NCBI RefSeq assembly: GCF_001646785.1
Contig: NZ_LRRH01000073.1
Location: forward strand, 1 to 46,910
Origin: Rhodococcus phenolicus
GTDB lineage: Bacteria > Actinomycetota > Actinomycetes > Mycobacteriales > Mycobacteriaceae
Direction of reading: 5' to 3'
DNA: 46,910 nt
The notes beneath the pieces are model-generated. The model saw nothing but the letters and a program-made list of their open reading frames with translations, was not told where the DNA came from and ran no database searches. The translations under genes and the position numbers were made by a program. The first letter of the stretch is position 1, and each line of letters opens with the position of its first letter. This document shows positions 1 through 8,921 of the stretch, one piece after another.

Positions 1-132
1 GGCGGGGGTGAGTCCCGGGCTGCGGATCGGCATGCGAGATCTCGCCCGAATCCCACCGTTCGTCCGGAATTACACTCTGACCTGGCGATTCGTGTTCATC
101 CGGTTGTCGTGTTAGTGTTCCTTCTCGTTCGA

Positions 133-148
133 GCCGCTGCGAAGCGGC
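133..148 (+). other. GNRA-tetraloop hairpin in the tRNA 5' leader
   Basis: A perfect 6-bp stem GCCGCT/AGCGGC closes a GCGA loop and ends two bases before the tRNA acceptor stem. GNRA loops are unusually stable, so this may fold in the precursor and affect 5' processing by RNase P. Upstream bases 1-130 contain only weak TAnnnT-like -10 candidates (71-76, 113-118) and nothing else I can support. Confidence 0.4.
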
Positions 149-150
149 AC

Positions 151-222
151 GGTCCCGTGGCTCAGTGGAAGAGCGTCCCGTTCACACCGGGGAGGTCGCT
201 GGTTCGATCCCAGCCGGGACCA
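151..222 (+). tRNA. tRNA-Val (anticodon CAC)
   Basis: The sequence folds as a full cloverleaf: acceptor stem GGTCCCG/CGGGACC, D stem GCTC/GAGC, anticodon stem TCCCG/CGGGG around loop TTCACAC, T stem GCTGG/CCAGC with loop TTCGATC, and discriminator A at 222. The anticodon at loop positions 3-5 is CAC, which reads the valine codon GTG. The 3' CCA is not encoded and would be added after transcription. A strong intrinsic terminator follows 20 bases downstream, so the gene is probably transcribed alone. Confidence 0.95.
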
Positions 223-241
223 CAACAACTGCACGAACGCC

Positions 242-268
242 AGAGCACCCCGGTGGGGTGCTCTTTTT
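242..268 (+). terminator. Intrinsic terminator of the tRNA-Val gene
   Basis: A perfect 10-bp stem (AGAGCACCCC/GGGGTGCTCT) with a 3-base GGT loop is followed directly by a run of T. This is a textbook rho-independent terminator, and T-tracts of this kind are uncommon in high-GC actinobacteria. Bases 269-427 downstream hold only the DUF742 leader. Confidence 0.9.
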
Positions 269-427
269 CGTATTCGCCCCTCGCCCGCCTGTGCTCGTTG
301 CGTCTGCAGATCCGGAAGTGTCCGATGAGGATCCGGATGCTCCTGTGACGGCTGTGACCTGCGCAACCGCCCTCGATGGGGCGACTGATGGCAGGATCGT
401 CCTCACCGCGAGGAGGATGGGGCTGAG

Positions 428-1027
428 ATGAGTGTCGCCGACAATCAATGGCCGGCCGTGGGGGCGACGGGGGCCCGATTCGGCACTGCAGGGCGCCGGC
501 GCCGGACCTACGTTCCGAAACACGCCGCGGCGTCCACCCCGGAAATCGACGCCCAGGCGCCGTACATGGGCCATGATCCTGTGGCGGACGAGCCCATCGG
601 AGGGCATTCTGTGCAATCGGTGGGGGTGACACCGCCGGGGGTGTCCGAGAATTTCGTGGGGGACAGGACAATGGATCAGGAAGCGCCGTCGTTCGTGCGC
701 CCGTTCGTGCGCAGTCAGGGGCGCACCAGGGCCGAAGTGGATCTTCCACTCGAGGCGCTGGTGTCGACCTCGGCGCTGGTGGCGTCGTCCGAGAAGACCG
801 GATCGATCCCGGGGCTCGACGAACACCGCGTCGTGCTGGGGCTGTGCTCGCAACCGCGCTCGATCATGGAAGTCGCCGCCCTCGCCGGAATCCCGCTCGG
901 GGTTGCGCGCGTGCTCGTGGGCGACCTGGCGGCCTCGGGCGAGCTCACCGTCCACCGGACCGTCGATCGGGTCGGCCCCGGCGCGGAACTGCTTCGGCGG
1001 GTCCTGACCGGACTCAACGAGCTCTGA
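428..1027 (+). CDS. DUF742 family protein
   Basis: The 199-residue product has a long, probably disordered, Arg-, Pro- and Gly-rich N-terminus of about 80 residues. A DUF742-type domain follows: an FVRPF segment near residue 89, a LPLEALVST segment, and a winged-helix-like end with the hallmark LGVARVLVGDLAASG near residue 160. DUF742 proteins are usually third in actinobacterial 'conservons', next to a sensor kinase, a roadblock protein and a Ras-like GTPase. Here the gene stands alone between a tRNA and thrS. The ATG at 428 is supported by AGGAGG at 411-416. A later in-frame ATG at 671 would give only the conserved domain and cannot be excluded. The molecular function is unknown; a regulatory role is inferred. 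Confidence 0.75.
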   Translation: MSVADNQWPAVGATGARFGTAGRRRRTYVPKHAAASTPEIDAQAPYMGHDPVADEPIGGHSVQSVGVTPPGVSENFVGDRTMDQEAPSFVRPFVRSQGRTRAEVDLPLEALVSTSALVASSEKTGSIPGLDEHRVVLGLCSQPRSIMEVAALAGIPLGVARVLVGDLAASGELTVHRTVDRVGPGAELLRRVLTGLNEL

Positions 1028-1197
1028 CAGCGGCCCTCGCGGTCGCGTCGGCGCGCGCGTCGGCGACGGAGGTGCTGCACCGTGCCGCTAGCGGGGGGAT
1101 CCGGCCGTGCCGATAGCATGGGGAGGTTGCCGACGCGCGCATTCGCGCGATCGGTCACCGTCCATCGTCAGGCATCGAGCCGGAGGAGTTCACCACA

Positions 1198-3264
1198 GTG
1201 ACCACGCCCGCATCCGCGAAAACAGCCACGCTCGTCCGGGTGCCCGCGGGAACCACTGCCGGTGCCGCCGTGCGCGAGGCAGGACTGCCAGTCAAGGGAC
1301 CCGACACGATCGTCGTCGTCCGGGACGAGGACGGCGCACTGCGCGACCTGTCGTGGACGCCCGACGCCGACGTCGAGGTCGAGGCGGTCGCCGCGGACAC
1401 CGAAGACGGCCGCAGCGTCATCCGGCATTCCGCCGCGCACGTCCTCGCGCAGGCCGTGCAGCAGGAATTTCCGGAGGCCAAGCTCGGCATCGGCCCGCCG
1501 ATCAAGGACGGCTTCTACTACGACTTCCAGGTCGAGCGCCCCTTCACCCCGGAGGATCTCACGAAGCTCGAGAAGCGGATGAAGAAGATCGTCAAGGACG
1601 CGCAGCGCTTCTCCCGCCGCGTCGTCGAGAACCTCGAGGACGCGCGCGACGAGCTGAAGAACGAGCCGTTCAAACTCGAGCTGATCGACGACAAATCGGG
1701 GATCGACGATCCCGAGATCATGGAGGTCGGTGGCGCCGAGCTGACCATCTACGACAACCTCAACCCGCGGACGGGCGAGGTCGTCTGGAAGGACCTGTGC
1801 CGCGGCCCGCACCTGCCGACCACGAAGTTCATCCCCGCGTTCAAGCTGACCCGCAGCTCCGCCGCCTACTGGCGCGGCGACCAGGACAACGCGGGCCTCC
1901 AGCGTGTCTACGGCACCGCCTGGGAGTCCGTCGAAGCGCAGGACCGGCACCTCGAGCTGCTCGCCGAGGCCGAACGCCGCGACCACCGCAAGCTCGGTGC
2001 CGAACTCGACCTGTTCTCCTTCCCCGACGAACTGGGCTCGGGCCTGCCGGTGTTCCATCCCAAGGGCGGAATCATCCGCCAGGAGATGGAGAACTACTCC
2101 CGCGAGCGGCACGTGAAGGCCGGCTACGACTTCGTCAACACCCCGCACATCACCAAAGGCCATCTGTACGAGGTCTCCGGTCACCTCGACTGGTACCGCG
2201 ACGGCATGTTCCCCGCGATGCACATCGACGAGGAGCTCAACGAGGACGGCACGATCCGCAAGCCGGGTCAGGACTACTACCTCAAGCCCATGAACTGCCC
2301 GATGCACGATCTGATCTTCCGTTCTCGCGGCCGGTCGTACCGGGAGTTGCCGCTGCGGATGTTCGAGTTCGGCTCCGTCTACCGGTACGAGAAGTCCGGT
2401 GTCGTGCACGGTCTGACCCGCGTTCGTGGCATGACGCAGGACGACGCGCACATCTTCTGCACCCCGGAGCAGATGCGCGACGAGCTGACCACGGTCCTGA
2501 ACTTCATCCTGGACCTGCTCAAGGACTACGGCCTCGACGACTACTACCTGGAGCTGTCGACGAAGAACCCGAAGAAGTTCGTCGGCAGCGACGAACTGTG
2601 GGAGACGGCCACCGAGACGCTGCGCGAGGTCGCCGAGGCGTCCGGCCTGAACCTGGTGCCGGACCCGGGCGGCGCCGCGTTCTACGGACCCAAGATCTCC
2701 GTGCAGGTCAACGACGCGCTCGGCCGCAACTGGCAGATGTCGACGATCCAGCTCGACTTCAACCTGCCCGAGCGGTTCGAACTCGAGTACACCGGCACCG
2801 ACGGCGCCAAGCACCGGCCGGTCATGATCCACCGCGCACTGTTCGGCTCGATCGAACGCTTCTTCGGTGTGCTCACCGAGCACTACGCGGGCGCGTTCCC
2901 GGCGTGGCTGTCCCCGGTGCAGGTCGTCGGTATCCCGGTCGCCGAGAACTTCGCCGACCATCTGCTGGACGTCACGCGGCAGCTGAAGGCCGAGGGCATC
3001 CGCGCCGAGGTCGACCTCAGCGACGACCGCATGCAGAAGAAGATCCGTAACCACACCACCCAGAAGGTGCCGTTCATGCTGCTCGCCGGCGAACGCGACG
3101 TCGAGGCCGGTGCGGTGAGCTTCCGGTTCCGGGACGGCACACAGGTCAACGGTGTGCCGGTGGCCGACGCCGTGCGCATCGTCACGGACTGGGTCCGGCG
3201 CCGCGAGAACGCATCGCCGACCGCCGCGCTCGTCGCGCCCGACGGCGCGGAGCTCGGGTCGTGA
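1198..3264 (+). CDS. thrS: Threonine--tRNA ligase
   Basis: This cytoplasmic class II synthetase charges tRNA-Thr with threonine. The 688-residue length is typical of the family. Domains in order are an N-terminal TGS domain (about 10-70), an editing domain beginning at the HxxxH motif (His77, His81), and the class II catalytic core from about 290. The core holds the zinc-site Cys367 in MNCPMHD, motif 2 around residue 390 and motif 3 (GSIERFFG) near 550. The anticodon-binding domain runs from about 575. The start is GTG at 1198, with GGAGGAG at 1182-1188. No T-box or other leader riboswitch is visible in the 170 bases upstream; a possible -10 (TAGCAT) lies at 1114-1119. The stop overlaps the next start by 4 bases, so translation is probably coupled. 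Confidence 0.97.
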   Translation: MTTPASAKTATLVRVPAGTTAGAAVREAGLPVKGPDTIVVVRDEDGALRDLSWTPDADVEVEAVAADTEDGRSVIRHSAAHVLAQAVQQEFPEAKLGIGPPIKDGFYYDFQVERPFTPEDLTKLEKRMKKIVKDAQRFSRRVVENLEDARDELKNEPFKLELIDDKSGIDDPEIMEVGGAELTIYDNLNPRTGEVVWKDLCRGPHLPTTKFIPAFKLTRSSAAYWRGDQDNAGLQRVYGTAWESVEAQDRHLELLAEAERRDHRKLGAELDLFSFPDELGSGLPVFHPKGGIIRQEMENYSRERHVKAGYDFVNTPHITKGHLYEVSGHLDWYRDGMFPAMHIDEELNEDGTIRKPGQDYYLKPMNCPMHDLIFRSRGRSYRELPLRMFEFGSVYRYEKSGVVHGLTRVRGMTQDDAHIFCTPEQMRDELTTVLNFILDLLKDYGLDDYYLELSTKNPKKFVGSDELWETATETLREVAEASGLNLVPDPGGAAFYGPKISVQVNDALGRNWQMSTIQLDFNLPERFELEYTGTDGAKHRPVMIHRALFGSIERFFGVLTEHYAGAFPAWLSPVQVVGIPVAENFADHLLDVTRQLKAEGIRAEVDLSDDRMQKKIRNHTTQKVPFMLLAGERDVEAGAVSFRFRDGTQVNGVPVADAVRIVTDWVRRRENASPTAALVAPDGAELGS

Positions 3265-3824
3265 CCGGCGACCGGGTCGGCGGTCCCGCCGAGACCGACG
3301 CGCTCGTCGACCGGGGCGTCGGCGAGTCCGACCATCTGCAGCGGCTGTGGTCGCCGCACCGCATGTCGTACATCACCGAGTCGCCGCGGGCGGAGGACGG
3401 ACCGTACGAGCCGTTCACCGACATCCCGAAGATGACGGACGAGGAGGGGCTCGTCGTCGCGCGCGGCGAGTTCGTGTACGCGGTGCTCAACCTGTACCCG
3501 TACAACCCGGGACACCTGATGGTGGTGCCGTACCGGCGGGTGGCGAACCTCGAGGACCTGACCTTCGAGGAGAGCACCGAGCTGATGGCGTTCGCGCAGC
3601 GCGCGCTGAAGGTCATCAAGCGGGTGTCGCGTCCGCACGGCTTCAACGTCGGCCTCAATCTCGGTGCGGCGGCGGGCGGTTCGCTTTCCGAGCATCTGCA
3701 CCTGCACGTGGTTCCGCGGTGGGGCGGCGACGCCAACTTCATCACGGTCCTCGGGGGTTCGAAGGTGATGGTGCAGTTGCTGCGCGACACGCGGGCACTG
3801 TTGGCCTCCGCATGGGACGAGTGA
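3261..3824 (+). CDS. HIT-family nucleotide hydrolase/phosphorylase (Rv2613c-like)
   Basis: The 187-residue protein carries the histidine triad HLHLH (His145, His147, His149) that gives the HIT superfamily its name. Such enzymes cleave nucleoside phosphate linkages. The Mycobacterium homologue in the same genomic place is reported as a diadenosine tetraphosphate phosphorylase, so an Ap4A-cleaving role is a reasonable inference. Ap4A is itself made by aminoacyl-tRNA synthetases, which fits coupling to thrS. The GTG start at 3261 overlaps the thrS stop (GTGA). Another 121 bases separate it from pgsA. Confidence 0.88.
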   Translation: MTGDRVGGPAETDALVDRGVGESDHLQRLWSPHRMSYITESPRAEDGPYEPFTDIPKMTDEEGLVVARGEFVYAVLNLYPYNPGHLMVVPYRRVANLEDLTFEESTELMAFAQRALKVIKRVSRPHGFNVGLNLGAAAGGSLSEHLHLHVVPRWGGDANFITVLGGSKVMVQLLRDTRALLASAWDE

Positions 3825-3945
3825 CACCCTCCACCCGGGAACGCGGCCCTCGCGGGTTCGATGTGACCAGCGAACGGACGGCCGCGGGGCGTGGCAGGAT
3901 CGGGTCCCGAACGGGACGAACAGAGCGGGAAACGGGGGTCGCGAG

Positions 3946-4617
3946 ATGCTGAGCTTCTTCGGGCGGGCATCGGTGTCGAAGGTCACCGCGCCGCTCGGCA
4001 GGGCACTGATCCGCACCGGCCTGACCCCCGATGCGGTGACGCTGATCGGCACGGTCGCGACCATCGCCGCCGCCCTGACACTGTTCCCGATGGGACAGCT
4101 GTTCTGGGGCACGATGGTCATCTGGCTGTTCGTGATGTTCGACATGCTCGACGGCGCCATGGCCCGCGCCCGCGGAGGCGGAACCCGGTTCGGTGCCGTC
4201 CTCGACGCCACCTGCGACCGGGTCGCCGACGGCGCGATCTTCGCGGGCCTGGCGTGGTGGGCGGTCTACGACGAGCAGAGCCGGCCGCTGCTGGTGGCCA
4301 CGCTGATCTGCCTCGTGTCGTCGCAGGTCATCTCGTACGCGAAGGCCCGGGCGGAGGCCAGCGGCCTGTCCGCCGACGGCGGCCTGATCGAGCGGCCCGA
4401 CCGGCTCGTCATCGTGCTCGTCGGCGCCGGGTTCACCGGCCTGGGAATCGACTGGGCGATCCACGTGGCGATGTGGCTGCTCGCGGCGGGGTCCGTGATC
4501 ACCGTCTTCCAGCGGGTCCTCGCCGTGCGCCGCTCACCCGGAGCCCGGGACCTGCTGCCGATGACACCGGCACCGGCACCGGCACCGGCCACCGGCACCG
4601 ACGGTGAGGCCGCATGA
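3946..4617 (+). CDS. pgsA: Phosphatidylinositol phosphate synthase (CDP-alcohol phosphatidyltransferase)
   Basis: An integral membrane enzyme of 223 residues that joins CDP-diacylglycerol to inositol phosphate, the first step towards phosphatidylinositol and its mannosides in Actinobacteria. The family signature DG-AR-G-D-D is complete, with metal-binding Asp66, Asp69, Asp87 and Asp91 (DMLDGAMAR, then LDATCD). Hydrophobic stretches fit about six membrane helices. The substrate assignment rests on gene context: patA and pimA follow immediately. The C-terminus is an Ala/Pro-rich tail encoded by a short ccggca repeat (about 4566-4590). The ATG of patA overlaps its stop. Confidence 0.93.
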   Translation: MLSFFGRASVSKVTAPLGRALIRTGLTPDAVTLIGTVATIAAALTLFPMGQLFWGTMVIWLFVMFDMLDGAMARARGGGTRFGAVLDATCDRVADGAIFAGLAWWAVYDEQSRPLLVATLICLVSSQVISYAKARAEASGLSADGGLIERPDRLVIVLVGAGFTGLGIDWAIHVAMWLLAAGSVITVFQRVLAVRRSPGARDLLPMTPAPAPAPATGTDGEAA

Positions 4618-5516
4618 CGCCCGGCGAGCGCCTGTCCGACCTCGGATACGGCGCCGGATGGCGGCTCGTGCGTGCGCTACCGGACCCGGTCGCCCGGGCA
4701 CTGTTCGACGCCGGCGCCGACATCGCGGCCCGGCGGGGCGGCGGACCGCACCAGTTGCGGCGCAACCTCTCTCGCGTGGTCGGTGTCGCCCCCGAACACG
4801 TGCCGGACGATCTGATCCGGCGCTCGATGCGTTCCTACGCTCGGTACTGGCGCGAGGCGTTCCGGTTGCCGTCGATGGACCTCGACGCGACCGCCGCGGC
4901 CATCGACTCGTCGATCGAGGGCCGCGAGCACATCGAACAGGCGCTGGCCGCCGGGCGCGGTGTGATCCTGGCGCTGCCGCACAGCGGCAACTGGGACATG
5001 GCCGGGGTGTGGTGTGCCCGCACCTACGGGAAGTTCTCGACGGTGGCCGAGCGGCTGCGCCCCGAGTCGCTGTACGAGCGTTTCGTCGACTACCGCGAGC
5101 AGCTCGGGTTCGAGGTGTTCCCGCTCTCGGGCGGCGAGAGTCCGCCCTTCGTCGAATTGTCGACCCGCCTGCGTGACAATCGGATCGTGGCTCTGCTCGG
5201 GGAACGCGATCTGGCCCGCAAGGGTGTGCCGGTGACGTTCTTCGGCGAACCCACCCGGATGCCGGCGGGTCCCGCGAAGCTCGCCGTCGAAACCGGCGCC
5301 GCGCTGTTGCCGGTGCACTGCTGGTTCACCGACGACGGCTGGGGGTTCCGGGTGCACCCGGAGGTCGACGCGACCGGCGGGCTCGCGCCCGCCACCCAGG
5401 CGCTCGCCGACCGGTTCGCCGCCGACATCGCCGAACACCCAGCAGACTGGCACATGCTGCAGCCGCTGTGGCTCGACGACCTGTCGGCCGAGCGTCGCGC
5501 CCGAATGGAGGCGTAG
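4614..5516 (+). CDS. patA: Phosphatidylinositol mannoside acyltransferase
   Basis: A 300-residue member of the LPLAT/HtrB acyltransferase superfamily that transfers a fatty acyl chain to the mannose of PIM at the inner face of the membrane. The catalytic HxxxxD motif is His123-Asp128 in HSGNWD. The start ATG at 4614 overlaps the pgsA stop by 4 bases, and the stop at 5514-5516 directly abuts the pimA start, so the three PIM genes are translationally coupled. The position matches Rv2611c (PatA) in Mycobacterium. Confidence 0.92.
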   Translation: MTPGERLSDLGYGAGWRLVRALPDPVARALFDAGADIAARRGGGPHQLRRNLSRVVGVAPEHVPDDLIRRSMRSYARYWREAFRLPSMDLDATAAAIDSSIEGREHIEQALAAGRGVILALPHSGNWDMAGVWCARTYGKFSTVAERLRPESLYERFVDYREQLGFEVFPLSGGESPPFVELSTRLRDNRIVALLGERDLARKGVPVTFFGEPTRMPAGPAKLAVETGAALLPVHCWFTDDGWGFRVHPEVDATGGLAPATQALADRFAADIAEHPADWHMLQPLWLDDLSAERRARMEA

Positions 5517-6644
5517 TTGAGGATCGGCATGGTCTGCCCGTATTCGTTCGACGTGCCGGGTGGGGTGCAAGCACACGTCGTGGACCTGGCCCAGGTGCTG
5601 ATCGAGCGTGGCCACAAGGTGAGCGTGCTCGCGCCGGCCTCCGAGGACACGGTGCTGCCGCCCTTCGTGGTGTCCGCGGGCCGGGCCGTCGCGATCCCGT
5701 ACAACGGGTCGGTGGCGCGGCTGAGCTTCGGGCCGGTGTCCTACGCCCGGGTGCGGCGCTGGATCAACGACAACGATTTCGACGTCCTGCACATCCACGA
5801 ACCGAACGCGCCGAGCCTGTCGATGCTGGCCATGAAGGTCGCGGAGGGCCCGATCGTCGCGACCTTCCACACCTCGACGACCAAATCGCTCGTGCTCAGC
5901 ACGTTCCAGGGGGTACTGCAGCCGTATCTGGAGAAGATCAGCGGCCGCATCGCGGTGTCGGAGCTGGCCCGCCGCTGGCAGGTGACGTCCCTCGGCGGTG
6001 ACGCGGTGGAGATCCCCAACGGGGTGGATGTACCGTTCTTCGCGCACGCCCCGCTGCTGCCCGGCTATCCGCGCGCCGGTCGCACGGTTCTGTTCCTGGG
6101 TCGTTACGACGAACCCCGCAAGGGCATGGCCGTACTTCTCGGCGCGCTGCCGACGCTCGTCGAGAAGTATCCCGATCTCGAGGTGCTCGTGGTCGGTCGC
6201 GGCGACGAGGACAAACTTCGCAAGGAAGCCGGACGTCACGCCCGGCACCTGCGGCTGCTCGGGCAGGTCGGCGACGCCGAGAAGGCATCGGCGATGCGCA
6301 GTGCCGATGTGTACTGCGCCCCGAACCTCGGCGGTGAGAGCTTCGGGATCGTGCTGGTCGAGGCGATGGCCGCCGGAACCGCCGTGGTCGCCAGCGAACT
6401 CGACGCGTTCCGTCGCGTGCTGCGCGACGGCCGCGCCGGGGTGCTGGTGCCGGTCGGCGACTCCGCCGCCCTCGCCGAGGGCATCCTCGGGGTTCTCGAC
6501 GACGACATCCACCGCACCGGACTGGTCGAGGAGGGGTCCTCGGTGGTCGGAACCTACGACTGGCCGGTGGTCGCCGAGCAGATCCTGCGGGTGTACGAGA
6601 CGGTCACGGTCGGCGCCGGACGGGTGCGGGAGGTCCGCTCGTGA
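5517..6644 (+). CDS. pimA: Phosphatidylinositol alpha-mannosyltransferase
   Basis: A GT4-family (GT-B fold) glycosyltransferase of 375 residues that uses GDP-mannose to put the first mannose on phosphatidylinositol. The N-terminus RIGMVCPYSFDVPGGVQ matches the characteristic Gly-rich acceptor loop of PimA. The C-terminal nucleotide-sugar site holds the EX7E pair Glu274 and Glu282 (GGESFGIVLVEA). The start is a TTG at 5517, immediately after the patA TAG, with GGAGG about 5 bases upstream. No other start fits the conserved N-terminus, so I trust the TTG. Confidence 0.94.
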   Translation: MRIGMVCPYSFDVPGGVQAHVVDLAQVLIERGHKVSVLAPASEDTVLPPFVVSAGRAVAIPYNGSVARLSFGPVSYARVRRWINDNDFDVLHIHEPNAPSLSMLAMKVAEGPIVATFHTSTTKSLVLSTFQGVLQPYLEKISGRIAVSELARRWQVTSLGGDAVEIPNGVDVPFFAHAPLLPGYPRAGRTVLFLGRYDEPRKGMAVLLGALPTLVEKYPDLEVLVVGRGDEDKLRKEAGRHARHLRLLGQVGDAEKASAMRSADVYCAPNLGGESFGIVLVEAMAAGTAVVASELDAFRRVLRDGRAGVLVPVGDSAALAEGILGVLDDDIHRTGLVEEGSSVVGTYDWPVVAEQILRVYETVTVGAGRVREVRS

Positions 6645-7660
6645 CCCTCAGCGCGATGACGATCCTCGTCCTTGCCGTGATCGCGGCGGTCGTCCTCGGC
6701 CTCGGTCTGTGGACGTATGCGACCGCCAACCGGCTCGACCGGCTCCACGTGCGCTCGGATCTGTCGTGGCAGGCGCTCGATGCGGCGCTGGCCCGGCGCG
6801 CCGTGGTGGTGCGCGGCATCGCCGCGTCGGTGCCCTCCGGGGACGGCAAACGCCTCGCCGCCCTCGCCGATCGGGCCGAACGCGCGGACCGGGAACACCG
6901 GGAGGCCAGCGAGAACGCTCTGTCGTCGACGCTCGCGACGATCGACAGTGAACGGCTGCGCCCGCAACTGGTCGCCGAGCTGGCGGACGCCGAGGCCCGC
7001 GTCATGATCGCCCGGCGGTTCCACAACGACGCGGTGCGCGACACGCTGGCGCTGCGCACCCGCCGCCCGGTGCGGTGGCTGCATCTGGGCGGCACCGCGC
7101 CGCTGCCGACGTTCTTCGAGATCGCCGAGCGATCGGGGGCGTCCGCGAGGTCTTCCCAGGTACCCGACGAGACGCGCACGTCCGCTCGGGTCGTGCTGTT
7201 CGACGACGAGGGCCGGGTGCTGCTGCTGCGCGGCAACGACCCGATGACGCCGGATGTGCACTTCTGGTTCACGGTGGGCGGTGCCGTCGAGGTGGGGGAG
7301 TCGTTGCGTACCGCGGCGATCCGGGAGCTGAAGGAGGAAACGGGTCTGGTGGCAGACCCGGACCGGCTCAGCGGGCCGATGTGGCGTCGTGTCGCGGTGT
7401 TCCCGTTCAACGGTGAGGTGATCCGCTCGGAGGAGCTGTTCTTCGCGTTGCAGGCACCGGTGTTCGTGGCGGGCGATGCGGGTTTCACCGATCTCGAGCG
7501 TGCGATGGGTCTCGAGCATCGCTGGTTCACCGCCGACGAGGTCCGGGCGCTGCAGCAGTGCGGTGAACCGGTGTATCCGCAGGATCTGCCGGATCTGCTG
7601 GGGGAGGCCCGGGATGTCGCCGTGAGGCGTACCGAACCGGAGGTTCGTGCGATTCGGTGA
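6641..7660 (+). CDS. Membrane-anchored NUDIX hydrolase (Rv2609c-like)
   Basis: The 339-residue protein starts with one transmembrane helix (about residues 5-27), then a helical, Arg/Ala-rich LemA-like region to about 140. A NUDIX domain begins near residue 180. The NUDIX box GX5EX7REUXEEXGU is intact at 214-236 (GAVEVGESL...RELKEETGL), so the protein should bind Mg2+ and hydrolyse a nucleoside diphosphate-linked substrate. The substrate is unknown; the PIM operon context allows a nucleotide-sugar or CDP-lipid. The GTG start overlaps the pimA stop by 4 bases. The last eight codons form the first unit of a 24-bp tandem repeat that continues past the stop. Confidence 0.85.
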   Translation: MTLSAMTILVLAVIAAVVLGLGLWTYATANRLDRLHVRSDLSWQALDAALARRAVVVRGIAASVPSGDGKRLAALADRAERADREHREASENALSSTLATIDSERLRPQLVAELADAEARVMIARRFHNDAVRDTLALRTRRPVRWLHLGGTAPLPTFFEIAERSGASARSSQVPDETRTSARVVLFDDEGRVLLLRGNDPMTPDVHFWFTVGGAVEVGESLRTAAIRELKEETGLVADPDRLSGPMWRRVAVFPFNGEVIRSEELFFALQAPVFVAGDAGFTDLERAMGLEHRWFTADEVRALQQCGEPVYPQDLPDLLGEARDVAVRRTEPEVRAIR

Positions 7661-7754
7661 CCGGAGCTTCGTGCGATTTGGTGACCGGAGCTTCGTGCGA
7701 TTCGGTGACCGGAGCTTCGTGCGAGCTGGTGACCGGAGCTTCGCGGCTCGGTGA
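7637..7754 (+). repeat. 24-bp tandem repeat beginning in the last codons of the NUDIX gene
   Basis: Units start at 7637, 7661, 7685 and 7709, each 24 bp. A shortened 22-bp unit starts at 7733. Each begins CCGGAGCTTCGTGCGA (the first has GGTTCG) and ends GGTGA. Three middle copies differ at only a few bases. The NUDIX stop codon TGA (7658-7660) is the end of unit 1, and TGA recurs in the same frame at the end of units 2-4 (7682, 7706, 7730). Nothing in the array looks like CRISPR: there are no spacers and the units are contiguous. Confidence 0.93.
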
Positions 7755-7813
7755 TCGGGGCCACAAGGCCAGGTCCCCGCGACTGGCTATCGGTGACCGG
7801 CCGGGTGCGGTCA

Positions 7814-7819
7814 TAGGCT
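7814..7819 (+). promoter_or_regulatory. Candidate -10 box for pdxS
   Basis: TAGGCT fits the actinobacterial TAnnnT -10 pattern and lies 79 bases before the pdxS start, just after the tandem repeat array. No clear -35 hexamer is visible. The assignment is by motif only. Confidence 0.35.
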
Positions 7820-7898
7820 TTTCCCGGCCCGGAACCCGTCGAGGACCACGGTGTTTCCACGGCCTGAGACCGGCATACCGCACGTGTAGGAGTTCATT

Positions 7899-8801
7899 GT
7901 GAGCACCCCCGAATCCGCCCCCACCACCGGCACGGCGCGCGTCAAGCGCGGCATGGCCGAGATGCTCAAGGGTGGCGTGATCATGGACGTCGTCACTCCC
8001 GAGCAGGCGAAGATCGCCGAGGATGCGGGCGCTGTCGCGGTCATGGCGCTCGAGCGGGTGCCCGCGGACATCCGCGCCCAGGGCGGGGTGTCCCGGATGA
8101 GCGACCCGGACATGATCGACGGCATCATCTCGGCCGTGTCGATCCCGGTGATGGCCAAGGCCCGTATCGGGCATTTCGTCGAGGCGCAGATCCTGCAGTC
8201 TCTCGGCGTGGATTACATCGACGAGTCGGAGGTGCTGACGCCGGCCGACTACGAGAACCACATCGACAAGTTCGCCTTCACGGTGCCGTTCGTGTGTGGC
8301 GCGACGAATCTCGGTGAGGCACTGCGTCGTATCAACGAGGGCGCCGCGATGATCCGTTCCAAGGGCGAGGCGGGGACCGGTGACGTCTCGAACGCCACGA
8401 CCCACATGCGGAAGATCCGGCAGGAGATCCGCCGGCTCACGTCACTGCCGGAGGACGAGCTGTACGTCGCGGCGAAGGAACTGCAGGCGCCGTACGATCT
8501 GGTCGTCGAGGTCGCCAAGGCCGGGAAGCTGCCGGTCACGCTGTTCACCGCCGGTGGTATCGCGACTCCCGCGGACGCGGCGATGATGATGCAGCTCGGC
8601 GCGGAGGGCGTGTTCGTCGGTTCGGGCATCTTCAAGTCCGGCAACCCCGCGCAGCGCGCGGCGGCGATCGTCAAGGCCACCACCTTCTTCGACGATCCGG
8701 ACGTGCTCGCGAAGGTTTCCCGCGGCCTCGGCGAGGCGATGGTGGGCATCAACGTCGACGAGATCCCGCAGCCGCACCGCCTGGCCGAGCGCGGCTGGTG
8801 A
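7899..8801 (+). CDS. pdxS: Pyridoxal 5'-phosphate synthase lyase subunit PdxS
   Basis: This 300-residue TIM-barrel protein makes pyridoxal 5'-phosphate from ribose 5-phosphate, glyceraldehyde 3-phosphate and ammonia. It works as a dodecamer with the glutaminase PdxT, encoded at 9794. The two lysines known to carry the covalent intermediates are present: Lys87 in VMAKARIGH and Lys155 in RSKGEAGTG. The N-terminal segment GVIMDVV and the C-terminal glycine-rich phosphate site TAGGIATP are also clear. The start is GTG at 7899 with AGGAG at 7888-7892. Confidence 0.97.
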   Translation: MSTPESAPTTGTARVKRGMAEMLKGGVIMDVVTPEQAKIAEDAGAVAVMALERVPADIRAQGGVSRMSDPDMIDGIISAVSIPVMAKARIGHFVEAQILQSLGVDYIDESEVLTPADYENHIDKFAFTVPFVCGATNLGEALRRINEGAAMIRSKGEAGTGDVSNATTHMRKIRQEIRRLTSLPEDELYVAAKELQAPYDLVVEVAKAGKLPVTLFTAGGIATPADAAMMMQLGAEGVFVGSGIFKSGNPAQRAAAIVKATTFFDDPDVLAKVSRGLGEAMVGINVDEIPQPHRLAERGW

Positions 8802-8827
8802 TCCGCCGCCGGTGATCTCCGGGTGAG

Positions 8828-8864
8828 GGGAACCTTCGACCAGGTCGACCGAGTGAAGGTTCCC
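8828..8864 (+). terminator. Inverted repeat after pdxS, likely terminator
   Basis: A perfect 10-bp inverted repeat GGGAACCTTC/GAAGGTTCCC encloses a 17-base loop that itself contains the palindrome GGTCGACC. It lies 26 bases after the pdxS stop and just before the tesB promoter. There is no T-tract, as usual for high-GC actinobacteria, so termination is inferred. Confidence 0.6.
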
Positions 8865-8888
8865 TTCGCCGTGCGCTGAGGTGCGCGT

Positions 8889-8896
8889 TATAGCCT
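8889..8896 (+). promoter_or_regulatory. Candidate -10 box for tesB
   Basis: TATAGCCT contains two overlapping TAnnnT-like hexamers just downstream of the inverted repeat. The expected transcription start would fall near 8902, a few bases before GTG 8907 and 20 before the preferred ATG at 8922. Confidence 0.4.
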
Positions 8897-8921
8897 GGTT
8901 CGCACAGTGGAAGGGGCCGGT

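Noticed and set aside
1028..1197. T-box riboswitch upstream of thrS.
   Set aside because: No antiterminator core sequence or specifier-like stem was seen, and actinobacterial T-boxes are known mainly for ileS.
4677..6512. A 611-residue open frame antisense to patA and pimA.
   Set aside because: Same reason: shadow frame with no ribosome site or recognisable domain, opposite to conserved genes.
7637..7754. CRISPR-like array.
   Set aside because: The repeats are contiguous without spacers, and there are no cas genes in the window.
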